Source: Apostichopus japonicus
Taxonomy: Eukaryota; Echinodermata; Holothuroidea; Aspidochirotida; Stichopodidae
Direction: 5' to 3'
Length of the DNA: 64,000 nt
Assembly: GCF_037975245.1 (NCBI RefSeq)
Contig: NC_092573.1
Location: forward strand, 23,217,265-23,281,264
Both the position numbers and the translations under genes were made by a program. The notes under the pieces are model-generated. The model searched no databases and was not told the origin of the DNA. It worked only from the letters and a program-made list of their open reading frames with translations. Each line of letters begins with the position of its first letter. Positions within the stretch are counted from its first letter, which is position 1. This document shows positions 37,601 through 48,227 of the stretch, piece after piece.

Positions 37601-40600
37601 TATGAGAAGGGCAACTGTAGTGTTAAATGGGGGATGGGAGGAGGTGGTTGTTATAGTGGAGAGTCGGTGGTCATAATTGATAAATGAGAAGAACAATGAG
37701 GGAAAGGGGGGGGGGGAATGTTACCGTGTTGCTGGAGAAAACAGCCAAAAACAAAATATTTTTACTAGAACATTTGAGGTAATCAATATGGATACCAAAA
37801 TAATTTTGTTCTATAGTAACTGATGAAAAGAAACTATCGTTGGAGGCTGACCACTAATGGTTGTTTAAAATTAATAAATAGTAGAAGTCTAACCTGGAAA
37901 ATAATAGTATATCTTTGATTATTATATCTTTCATTCGGGGTCATCTACTTTTTTTTCACTCACCAGTGGCTGAAGTTGTGGATCAAAAAGTGTGACGACG
38001 ATAGCGAGACTTCTAATTGGATCGCAGCTAATACTAAGGAGTGTCCCAAGTGCCATGTTACTATAGAGAAAGACGGAGGGTGTAATCACATGATTTGCCG
38101 AAATCAAAGTTGCAAGGTAATTTATCCTGTCCAGGTGTTTACTTTGGTTTAAGGTGAAAGAGTGGGATGTATTTGTTATGAGAACGAGGGGTGACTATTG
38201 TGGGGGAAGGGGGGACAGGACAATTTTTGTTTTTTTTGTGGGTAATTAAATTACAGTAAGGGAATAATGTAATGATATCATGCCCTTTTGTTGGAAAATA
38301 TTCAAATACTGAAATTTGTGGTACGGAATATCACAAAGTATAATTATTTTGGAGGTAACATTTGTGGTTCTCCCCTCCAAATAAATGTGACATGTCCCAC
38401 TACCCTTCAAGTCCCCCCCCCCAACACCCGAACCCTCTTCCATCGCCCTGATAAAAACTATGAAGCATTGCTTTGTCCAAATGAGATGCTACTTTAAAGA
38501 TAGCCTAGTCAAATGTTGTTAACCAAATTCTCACCCTGTGGTCTTATCTGTTAACAGTATTGGCCTTAAATATGCTAGAAGTTAAATAATGGTCACACAT
38601 GTACATAGTAAAACTCATTCATGCGACTCTGACCATGTGGTTCTATTTTGCTCGTAATGTTTCTTTCTCGATAAACCCATTTAATCATCTTCATTTAACA
38701 CCCCTGGATATTTTACGAATAATTTGTCAGAACCTCCAACTTTAAAAAAAACTTTGAGCAATTCTTAGCGTGCTATCAGGTCTGTGCTAATGACTCCTAC
38801 ATATAAAATTAGGTTTGGTCTGGGTACACCTGTTGTTTTCATATGTCTGGGTTATATGTAAAAACTGACAATTGACTAATAGCAAGCTAACATGGTTACA
38901 ACACACCAAGTTTTTTTTTCATCTCTCAAGACAAGTTCTAATGTGGCAAGTTGCATTGCCTCAAGAAGTACAGTATTGTATGATACTACATGTGATGCAG
39001 TATTTCTTGGGTTAGGGTTAACCCTAGGGGTCAACACTAACCATAGGGTATTCCCGGTCCACAAGATACGTCATTCATTGGGCTATATCATTCATGATGA
39101 CATTGCTCGACATATTAAACTGTGTACAAAACGGTTCTCTTGAGAAATACTGTCACGTGAGGATTGGCTGTACAACAGTAAATACTTATGCATATGCATG
39201 TTCGCTTTTGTTGTAGCAGATATGAGGGCGCACTAACACAAGCCAAACGGCTGTAAATTTTTTGGTAGCTGTAAAAAGTCAAAAACTAAGTTGTTTGTGT
39301 AAAGAACTCTGTGACGTAACTGGAGTGTATTATAAATAACTCTGTTTTTAAATATCAGTCGAAGGTTGATTCTGTCGCGTGAAACCACACGTGCCTCCGT
39401 TAAAAGGTCGCATCATATGTAATTCATTCTTTTGCCCCCGAGATAGAAACAATCCATATAGGTCACACTTACCCTAATGAATACTTACCGCTGTGGCAGG
39501 TAAAATCCCCAGGATTAACAGACGATAGAAACATGAGATATATTTATGGAAAATCTGTTTTTATCCACCCCAAAATACTGTTACTATGCAAGAGATCCTT
39601 GACATAAATCAGTAAGTGTCTACTAGTATCTAATTTTAATTTAAATAGCTAGTCACTTGGGGATGCCAAAAACTCTTATTGTTTCTGGTGCAGTATGAAA
39701 GCAGGCTTTTGTTTTGATTTGATAATTTTGTTAATTACTTTGATAATAAACTTGCATCACAGTGCCGTACTTGAGAGGTGGGGTTGGGGGTCATCAAAGG
39801 GGGGGGGGACAGCCTCTGGGCTTAGGGCAAAATGAAAAGACCTGGGAAATATCGGGTGAAGAAAAATTTATTCTAAATTTTCACACCACTGAGCTTGACT
39901 AGTTGAGGCTTGTTTCAAAATATTGATGGATTTTGCCTATATTTCTGACAGTGTCTGATTTGCCCTTTGTGTGCGATTGACGCTGAGATAGATACAGTAC
40001 ACAAAGTGTCAGGGCAAGAAAATGTCATTTTCGAATAGAACCACTGCTACAGCTCTTAGTAAAGTTCCCTTGTTGATTAAAAAGCTACTGGCATGAGTTG
40101 GTTTGACCTATTGCTATATTAGTTTAAATAGTCATCTGTAGGTTTGGTAAAGTTGCAGACCAGACTTTAAAAGCTGCTTTCATTAGGCTTTTTGCTTTCT
40201 TATCAACGAATTTCTACAAGAGTAGATTTTGAATGGAGGAGGGTGAAGCAGGAGTAATGTGGGAGGGTGTTATGTTAATGTGGGAGGTTGTTATGTTAAT
40301 GTGGGAGGTTGTTATGTTAATGTGGGAGGGTGTTATGTTAATGTGGAGGGTGTTATGTTAATGTAGGAGGGTGTTATGTTAATGTGGGAGGGTGTTATGT
40401 TAATGTGGGAGGGTGTTATGTTAATGTAGGAGGGTGTTATGTTAATGTGGGAGGATGTTATGTTAATGTGAAGGGTGTTATGTTGATGTAGGAGGGTGTG
40501 ATAGAGTTAATGTGGGAGGGTGTTATAGTGTTAATGTGGGAGGGTGTTATGTTAATATGGGAGGGTGTTATGTTAATGTGGGAGGGTGTTATATTTTAAT

Positions 40601-43600
40601 ATGGGAGGGCTTTATGTTTCATTGAGCAGTCTCCCAATAGTTTTAGCCTCGTTTTTTCATGCCGTATCATTTCTATCTTCGGTTGCAGGCTGACTTTTGT
40701 TGGGTGTGTCTAGGACCATGGGAGCCTCATGGATCATCTTGGTAAGTTTCAGACACAGTTTATAAGATGTATCACCATGACAACCTCATGTAGACAATAA
40801 AGAAAAGCAGCAGTTAAGATGTTAAATGTGTGATGTATCATACACACATAGCCAGAGGCATTGAAGTAGAGTTGTATAAGAAGAATAGTTGATCTGAAGT
40901 CCTTTGCATATTCATGAGTCCATTCTGTAGATGACCTGGATAGTGACAGAAAGTGACTGAAAGAGTGAGGATGATTGATCTATGGTGGGGTCTATAGGGA
41001 CAGTGAGGGGGGGGGGGGTGAGATAGGGGTTTGCTTCCAGCTACTTGAGTTTCGTTTGCAGACTTTGAAAGAAAGTGAACTATGCTTTGTGTTGGAAGGG
41101 TGTTCACAAGACATTAGGGGATATAACTTACTTGAATGTTTTGATGTACAGTACTGGTGAATTCAGCCATAAATTTCCATACTCAAAAGATGAAATTGTG
41201 TCTGTGGATTTTAGTTGCATATTCAGAAATTCTAATTTGATCAGATGATGTTGTAGTGATAAATGCTGGATAGGGAATGATACAGTTACGATCGCGAGGA
41301 AGGAAATCCACTTAATCCAAACAACAGAGCAACTGTCTCAGAATTTAGAATTATAAACCATTTAAAAATTCATTAGTCTACAGTATGTTTATTCCAAATG
41401 AAGTTTTCAGAAAATTGATAATTGATTACCACTATTACATGTACATTTTGAGGTTCTCATCTCCTCGTTTTCCAATTTTTATCTTTTTTAATTTGGCTAA
41501 TATCTGAATATTTGTTTTTTATAATCCTATATATGAAGATCAGAGATAATGAAGTCCCTTGGAGATCAACTCAATGATTTCACTCCTCCTGCAAAAGTTA
41601 TCCATCATTGTAATATAGAACAACATGTCGTTTGTTTTGACATTCTCGATACAGTAGTCGTCGTGTTTCTTGATTCTTTAGCACAGAGTAAATCCCTTAA
41701 TCTCCCTTTCAATTTTTCTCCGCTCTATTTTTGTTCCTCAGGTACAATTGCAATAGATACGACGAGGATGAAGCCAAACGGGCCAGAGACGATCAATCGG
41801 TGGGTGTTTGAAATAAAGGTCAAAGGACGTATTTAAAAGGTCAAAGGACGTATTTAAAAAACAAAAGATACCCATCAACGCAGTCATCCAACTCTTTGAT
41901 TATCGTTAAAGATCATTAAAGATCAGCCTTAGGCTTAATCTGATGTATGAAGTTTTTTTTGATACAAAACTACCAAAACTACAGGTTTAAGGTCATAAAA
42001 AGTAAAAGGTGAAAGTTCAACCGTTGATATAGCACAGATTATGACCAGAGGCGTGTTCCATTGTTCAGATAATATTTACTGAATTTTTCTTTCTTATCCT
42101 GTGATTATAGTTGATGACCAAGATATGAAAATATCCTTTGTTGTTCTCTGTTTTTTGTTGTTGTCTTTTTCATTACTGAGAGTATATGGTTTTCGACTGC
42201 TCGTTAATACAATCGAAAGCTGCTTAAAAACTCACATAGCGACTAAATCATATCTGACCTTCCTTCAGGCCTAGCTACAGTTGTCTAGATTTATACAAAG
42301 AGAAACATAGATAGATATTAGTAATAAGTTAGAAAATTCAATTCAGTTTGTAAAAGTAACACAGCAGGGTTGGTGTATCTCTTCACTTGGGAGAAGCCAA
42401 CACAATGTCATAAATATATTTTGGGAAATAAAAAAATGTGTTGATGACCTAACATGGTGCATGGGTTAAAAATGTATCAAAATCACCCCGCAAAAGTAAA
42501 AAAATTGCATCAGAGTTTCTTTGAAAGATTAACCATGAAAATCTGCCAAAAATTCTTAGAAACTTATCCTGTCATGGCCTGGATGCTATATCCAGTGGTT
42601 AGTACACACAACCCTCCATCATAATAATTCTCCTGGATTCACATGGAATTGATTGATTGATTGATTGATTCTCATGGAATTGATTGATCGATTGATTCAC
42701 AGGAGATTGATTGATCGATTGATTCACATGGAATTGATTGATTGATTCACATGGAATTGATTGATTGATTCACATGGAATTGATTGATTGATTCTCATGG
42801 AGTTGATTGATTCACATGGAATTGATTGATTCACATGGAATTGATTGATGGATTCACATGGAATTGATTGATTGATTCACATGGAATTGATTGATTGATT
42901 CTCATGGAATTTGTTTGATTGATTGATTCTCATGGAATTGATTGATTGATTCACATGGAATTGATTGATTCATATGGAATTGATTGATTGATTTACATGG
43001 AATTGATTGATTCACATGGAATTGATTGATCGATTGATTCAAATGGAATTGATTGATTGATTGATTCTCATAGAATTCATTGATTGATTGATTCTCATGG
43101 AGTTGGTTTTTTTTTTTTGCAGAGATCAAGAGCAAGGTTGCAGCGGTATCTGTTTTACTGTAATCGATACATGAACCATATGCAGAGCCTACGATTCGAG
43201 CACAAGGTACGTCAATACATTCCATTTGTCTCTCTTGTAGCTATCGAAACAATTTATTATGAAGGATTAAATCATTATAAAAATCCTGTTTGTTAGATTT
43301 GCCAATTGTCGTCAATCCTTGACTTGAGAAAACTATATTAGATAATTAGAAATTATTAGAGTAGATATGCGAAAATAGTAGAATATATAGAAATATTAGA
43401 AAATATCAGAGGAGATATAAGGGAAGGAGGGAAAAAATGAAGCAACTTCCACCAAATATTGGATTCTCTCACGTAAACTAGTATATGGTTCACTACAAAG
43501 AATATTAATAATTACTTCTTCCCCACTGCAAAGGTCGAATGGACTGCTTATTAGCTTTCAAAACAGCTTTTCTTTAATACTTAATCTTTATAATAAATTA

Positions 43601-46600
43601 ATTGATGCTATGAGATACCGTAATCCCAACAAAATGCAGTTCATTTCCAAAAAGGAGGAAAAAGTACAAACAATTTGGAATTTCTGCATTATCCTCTTGG
43701 CGTGGGATTAATAATGATATGAAAAATGTGTCTGATTGACGAAATAATTGACTGATTAAAATTTGTAAATCCTCTCGCCGGTTTTACAATCACTTGGTGA
43801 GTAAAATCTAGTTGGTTGATTGAGTGTGATCCTTTAGGTACAATCTAATTTTGAATAGTTCATGCTTGACTCCATGAAATTGCAGATGAAATGCAAAACT
43901 CTGCTTTTACGACGTAATAGATAGTTGACAATGACAACTTCTGCTCCATTTCAACAATCTACAAATTTAGTTTAAATCCATATCATATGCATTAAATCAC
44001 ACTGTGTTAAAAATACAATGGAATTATTCTGTGCCCAAAATGATGTAATGCATCAAACTGACGCAGATATTGAAAAGCCACATGTTTTGTTTACTAATCC
44101 GTTTATCTTTCCCGACAATACACGATTGAAAAATTTGAGAAATCTAGGGTCTGAAATCTGACCGTGTTCAAAAAGTGTAATTGTCTAGAAAAGTATAAAT
44201 ACATCAACTTTGCCTTACCATGATTGGATGAATAAAGACTTCACTATTTCTGTCGATTGAATTTGGTCTTCACTCGTAGTAACCTCTCTCTGAGAGAATG
44301 AAAACGGCAGTCGGTCTCTCGTGGAAAATAAGAAAATATTATATAGCAAACATATTTCACCCCAATTCTATAAAATCTATAAAATGCCTTTCTCTGTAGC
44401 TGTACACACAAATAAAACGTAAAATGGAAGAGATGCAACAGCACAACATGTCCTGGATTGAGGTTCAGTTTCTTAAGAAGGCTGTGGACGTCCTCTGCCA
44501 ATGTCGGAGTACCCTAATGTATACCTACGTCTTCGCCTTCTACCTGGACAAGAATAACCAATCCCAGATTTTTGAGGTAGGTATTTTTTTATTTTTTTTT
44601 ACTTTTTATTTTTTTACTGATGTAACAAAATATTCATAATGAAGGTATCATCTTTGAAAAGTTTTTAAGATATTGTTAGTTATGAAAGAAGGTGCAGCCT
44701 GAAACTGTTTTAAAACTTTGTTTCCAAACAAATCTGTTTGACCCCACCCACAAAACCAATTCATTTTAACAGTTCACCACCCTCATGGGCCTTATCCAAT
44801 TATTAATGAAATCTGCTTTTTTTGTAGATTTGTTTACTTGAATGAACTTGTCTATTTGTTTATCCCTAATGATGTAATAATAATGTAATAATACCTTTAT
44901 TTGCATAATATTTTTTTATATTTTTAATATTTTTTGCTTTCAAGTAGCCATTGCATAGACTGTGACTACTGTGGTGGAACTATTCGGATCATTTTCCTTA
45001 TTACCATCGTTGGCTCCTTTGATTTATTGATTTATTGAGTTTTTACCTGTTTTCTGCTGTTGAAAGCTTAAAAGCAGGATTTGGAACTAGGATCTGAAAT
45101 GACATGTCAAAATTTCAGTCTTCCAGTTTACCTTAGAAGAGAAAATGTGAATTATACAGTAGTTTCTACTTAATCGTTGAAACCTTTGTAAATTTACAGT
45201 GATGAAAAAAAAAAAATGTCCCCCATTTGGATGATATGATCTTTGATATAACATTTGCGAAAATTTCTTTTCTTGAGAATTTAGGCATCCATGATCTGAG
45301 TGATTGGCAATTTTTCCGTGTCACGTGATTAATTTGTCAAATGTTGTTTTCCGGTTTCCTTCAGGAAAATCAAAAGGACCTTGAAAATGCAACTGAGATT
45401 CTTTCGGAGTACTTAGAAAGAGACATCACAAGAGATTCAATAGCAGATATTAAACAGAAAGTCCAAGATAAATCAAGGTTGGTGCTTCTAAAGAACGTTT
45501 TTTTCATTTCTCACACACAAATGAAATATGATTTTATTAAAAAATGGATGAATCGATCGATTCTGTTTAATACTATTTATTTTTCGGGCGCTATGACAAG
45601 ACAGCTGAATAATCATAAATATTTTGAGCAATGAGAAATCAGAAACATGTACCAGCCCATGGGGGGGGGGGGGTTGGAGGTGTGAGTGATATGTATAAAA
45701 CAGCTAGGTGGGGTTGATTATTGTATCAGGCTAAGCAGCCACTTACGCCAGTCAGAGAGGACGAATGGCTTGTTGCTTACACTTCACATCAGGTGACTCC
45801 CAATTTACAGTTGCCGCCCATATTTGGAATTCTTTCTCCACTTTGGAGGACTATTTCGGATGGGAAAGTGGATTTTCTCACCTGGATGTGAAACCGACAT
45901 TAATTGAACTGGCCAAGGCTCCCAGATTCTATTTTTAATGCCACTGCCCTTTTGTTTTTGCTCCATTTGACCTAATTAATGAAAATTGCCTCACCGTTTA
46001 TACGCATACAAATACCTGAAAATTATTGTTTCAGTCCTATGATTAAAATACACTCAATATGATTATACCATCAGTCTGTAAGAGAAATTCTTTAAGGCCC
46101 CTGGTATTCAAACTTGTAGGCTTTGAGATAGTCATTAAGGATGCTTAGTTGCAAAATGGTGTAATATGTTGCTACTTTATTTCAGCAATTTATGTTCAAG
46201 ATTTTTTTTCACTTTTTGTTTCCACAAAATATAGTCAATCTCTTTTTTCTTTCCAATTTTTCTTTGTTTTTTGTTGACAACCCTCCGAACAATTTTTGGT
46301 GACCCTTTGAAGGGTCACAACCCCCTACTTTGAATACCAGGGATTTAGGCCACAGAGGATAGATTTTTCATGAGTTGATGATTACGATTGAATGCATATA
46401 ATTAGAATTAAAATTTCTTATAAAGTCACGTTGCAAAGAAATTAAGCAGCTTAACAAACAATTTCCAAAAGGTTTCTTTAAATACAGCCTTGAATATGAC
46501 GTGTGTTTGAGAAAGGGCACCGTACAGACAGTAAGGGTGGAGAAATTTTACTGGAACGTGATATCGTCATTAGAAACCTTGCAAGAACCACGGGTTTCCT

Positions 46601-47797
46601 GTCCTTTCAATTATTTAAAGTATTCCAAAAATACACACACTCTTTAGTTAGATAAAAGGATATGAGCATGCGTGTGCGTGTGTGTGACAGTCTTTTTGTG
46701 AAAACAACAACAACAAAAATTGTACTTTGAATCTAGATAGTCAAATTGTTACAAGTTAAATGTGTTTAGCAAAGCAACATCTCTCTTAACACAACTGGAG
46801 GGGGAATGAATAAACAGTTTATACACGTAGCTTTTAGGAAACAGTAATTCTCTCAAATATTTGCATCCATGTTCTTTAGTGTTGATTTGTCTTGTAAACA
46901 ATTCATTTCTAAGAGTTGGGGGGGAATAGCAATGGGAAATTGTGAACAAACTTTTTGTTTGGAAAATGGCATTCCAACCTGTGACCTCTGACCAACTGAG
47001 CTATCCAGCCCTTAGTTTTAATTTCAATCAATCTATCTAAGCTTGCACGGTTTCGTGAAAACTTACAACTGGTTTTTCTCGAGCAAAACCGAATCTGGCT
47101 CAAAAACCGGTTGTTCCCCCTCCCGAATTGCATTGAAAACATCCAACTCTCGATCGCTAAGATGCATATTTTTGAAGCTTTACCAACAGCGGGTTCAAGT
47201 CTGTTCGTTCGCAGTAAATTGTTTAAAATAAGAAGAATAAATTCAAGAAATGTCACTGCCTTCATTTTATAACCCACGTTAACTAAACTGAAGTAAATAT
47301 GTCGAAAAGAAATGTGTTAGTGAATTTTTTTTCTTAAAGTTTTAACATCACGTACACGTAAGGGCTGCATTGCGTAATGTTAGGCCTAGCTATCCACCCT
47401 CAAGCACTGGTTATGGCGTGTGCCGATCGTAGCTGACAATGTCGTCTATCAGAAAAGCTTTCTCTTGTTGCAATTTACTTTCATTTTGCAAAAAGAACAG
47501 TAAATAGGAGAAACCAAAGTCAACAAACTTTGTTTTTCCAGTATTTGCAATTCACATTTAGGTTTTTTTCGGTTTTCTTAAAATAAAAAATAGTACCGAA
47601 ATTCGGTCCGAAAAAAACAGTTTCGGTACTAAAACCGGTTTACCGTGCAAGCCTCAATCTATCCCATTTTCACGACCGGCCATGTCACTTAATTTTACTC
47701 TTGTTTTCTCAGATACTGCGAAGGGAGAAGAAAAGTTCTCATGGAGCACGTTTATGAAGGTTACGAGAAAGACCAGTGGGATTATAAAGATGGTTAA
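25629..47797 (+). CDS. ARIH1: ARIH1 (ariadne-1), RBR E3 ubiquitin ligase
   Basis: Fourteen exons in consistent phase: 25629-25850, 27869-28021, 29116-29184, 30963-31055, 34511-34566, 35754-35924, 36580-36622, 37967-38116, 40689-40741, 41742-41799, 43123-43206, 44400-44576, 45365-45477, 47713-47797 (1527 bp, 508 aa; human 557). Order: acidic N-terminus (1-45), UBA-like region (about 50-115), RING1 (138-188), IBR (about 200-270), RING2/Rcat (about 290-335) with the expected catalytic Cys313 in [10 protein letters not shown] (equivalent to human Cys357), then the Ariadne domain (about 345-508). Family role: takes ubiquitin from UBE2L3 onto the RING2 Cys and works with neddylated cullin-RING ligases. 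Odd point: the first RING1 zinc ligand is Asp138 (Y-D-E-I-C-C) where Cys is expected. All other ligands (Cys141, 155, His157, Cys160, 163, 183, 188) keep the normal spacing. The N-terminus lacks the Gly-rich run of the human protein. Confidence 0.96.
27182..27542. mobile_element. TTAA-flanked MITE (ARIH1 intron 1), Kolobok/piggyBac-like
   Basis: Terminal inverted repeats pair AGGGTGTGAAGACTCGCGC at the left end with AGGCATTGAAGACTCGCCC at the right end (read on the minus strand). Each end abuts a TTAA (27178-27181 and 27543-27546), the target duplication of piggyBac and Kolobok transposases. The element is 361 bp and encodes no transposase, so it is non-autonomous. Superfamily assignment beyond the TTAA target is inference. 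Confidence 0.82.
28471..28804. repeat. Tandem repeat, 100-124-bp unit, three copies (ARIH1 intron 2)
   Basis: Three imperfect copies begin near 28471, 28595 and 28704. Each has a TGCTCGTAA/GCAAACAC start, a GGCAAGCAAAAAGTTT block, then CAGTTATCAATTCAAACTT and GTAGAGTCTCAATGT. Length differences come from small indels. Confidence 0.9.
29398..29479. repeat. 41-bp direct duplication (ARIH1 intron 3)
   Basis: Two adjacent copies of a 41-bp unit (29398-29438 and 29439-29479), starting GAAACGGAATGATTTGAGGG and differing at one base, so probably recent. A similar but separate 21-bp perfect duplication is at 33490-33510 and 33511-33531 in intron 4. Confidence 0.95.
31557..33035. mobile_element. Non-autonomous hAT-like element, 1.48 kb (ARIH1 intron 4)
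   Basis: The left end TAGTGTTGCACCGAT and the right end (minus strand) AAGCATTGTGCCGAT match at 10 of 15 positions; both continue with clustered ATATCGG/CCGAT motifs. Flanking 8-bp sequences ATGTCATA (31549-31556) and ATGTCATC (33036-33043) match at 7 of 8, as expected for a hAT target duplication. The interior has no transposase-like frame; the largest open frame is about 70 codons. Confidence 0.75.
39009..39026. repeat. Telomere-like palindrome (ARIH1 intron 8)
   Basis: GGGTTAGGGTTAACCCTA contains the perfect 14-bp palindrome TAGGGTTAACCCTA (39013-39026), which places TTAGGG-type motifs in opposite orientation. It is short and may be chance. Confidence 0.5.
40238..40610. repeat. 21-bp minisatellite, about 16-17 copies (ARIH1 intron 8)
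   Basis: Repeats of GTGGGAGGGTGTTATGTTAAT with scattered substitutions and small indels. The array ends about 80 bp before exon 9 (40689). It is G-rich on the coding strand, with GGGAGGG in most units. Confidence 0.97.
42571..42640 (+). repeat. Possible degenerate tRNA-SINE head before the ATTG array (ARIH1 intron 10)
   Basis: GGCCTGGATGCTATATCCAG followed by TGGTTAGTACACACAACCC resembles a decayed tRNA 5' half. GGATTCACATGG lies where a B box would be, and directly after it the ATTG array begins. SINE tails often end in short tandem repeats, so the array may have grown from one. Weak evidence. Confidence 0.3.
42645..43105. repeat. ATTG microsatellite / 19-27-bp minisatellite (ARIH1 intron 10)
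   Basis: About 460 bp made of GATT-type tetranucleotides punctuated by CACATGGAATTGATTGATT or the TCTCATGGAATTG variant. The array runs to within 20 bp of the intron 10 splice acceptor (AG at 43121-43122), leaving only a poly-T run between repeat and exon 11. Asn-Gln-Ser-Ile open frames on the minus strand come from the repeat. Confidence 0.97.
46960..47015 (-). repeat. tRNA-derived SINE head (ARIH1 intron 13)
   Basis: Minus strand GGCTGGATAGCTCAGTTGG contains an A box matching consensus exactly (TAGCTCAGTTGG, 47003-46992). The B box downstream is degenerate (GGTTGGAATGCC). It lies directly beside the left target duplication of the hAT-like MITE at 47037. Confidence 0.6.
47037..47654. mobile_element. 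hAT-like MITE, 618 bp (ARIH1 intron 13)
   Basis: Ends are CTAAGCTTGCACGG at the left and AGGCTTGCACGG at the right (minus strand), sharing GCTTGCACGG. Both are flanked by a perfect 8-bp duplication CAATCTAT (47029-47036 and 47655-47662), the hAT target length. Inner arms also pair loosely (AACTGGTTTTT against AAACCGGTTTT). No coding capacity. The right end is 58 bp upstream of ARIH1 exon 14. Confidence 0.85.
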
Positions 47798-48210
47798 TGA
47801 AGGAGATCTCTCTCAGCTGTCAGCAACTTCCAATTTTAAACGATATAAAAAAATGAAAACAAGGAATCCGAGGAAGGGGACAGACAGATTGTTTTGAAAG
47901 GGAGAAAAGCTTTTATCCTAGCTAGTGTGCTCCTTGAAAGGGGAAAAATAAAAAAAAATTCAAACGATTGCAATGCCTAGCAAAGTAGCTCACAAACCTT
48001 GTAGAAAATAAAAAAGCCAACACTTTGATTTTTTTCTTTCCGTTCAAAAGCTAGTTTTTACCCAATTAATAGCCATGTCTTATATTTTGTTTTTTTGTAT
48101 TTTGAGAGGGAATTTTGGTTGTTCTGTTTTTGTCGTATTCATCCGACATGTGTGGTGTCTAAGATTGTACGGTTTGGAAAGTGTCTGTCCCTGTCCAAAA
48201 ATATATCTCC

Positions 48211-48227
48211 AATAAAAAATTAATAAA
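48211..48227 (+). terminator. Candidate ARIH1 poly(A) signals
   Basis: AATAAA occurs at 48211-48216 and again at 48222-48227, about 415 bp after the ARIH1 stop codon. An earlier AATAAA at 47947-47952 is another candidate. Which one is used cannot be told from the sequence alone. Confidence 0.45.

Noticed and set aside
42902-43225. Asn-Gln-Ser-Ile repeat protein on the minus strand
   Set aside because: Antisense reading of the ATTG array and of ARIH1 exon 11.
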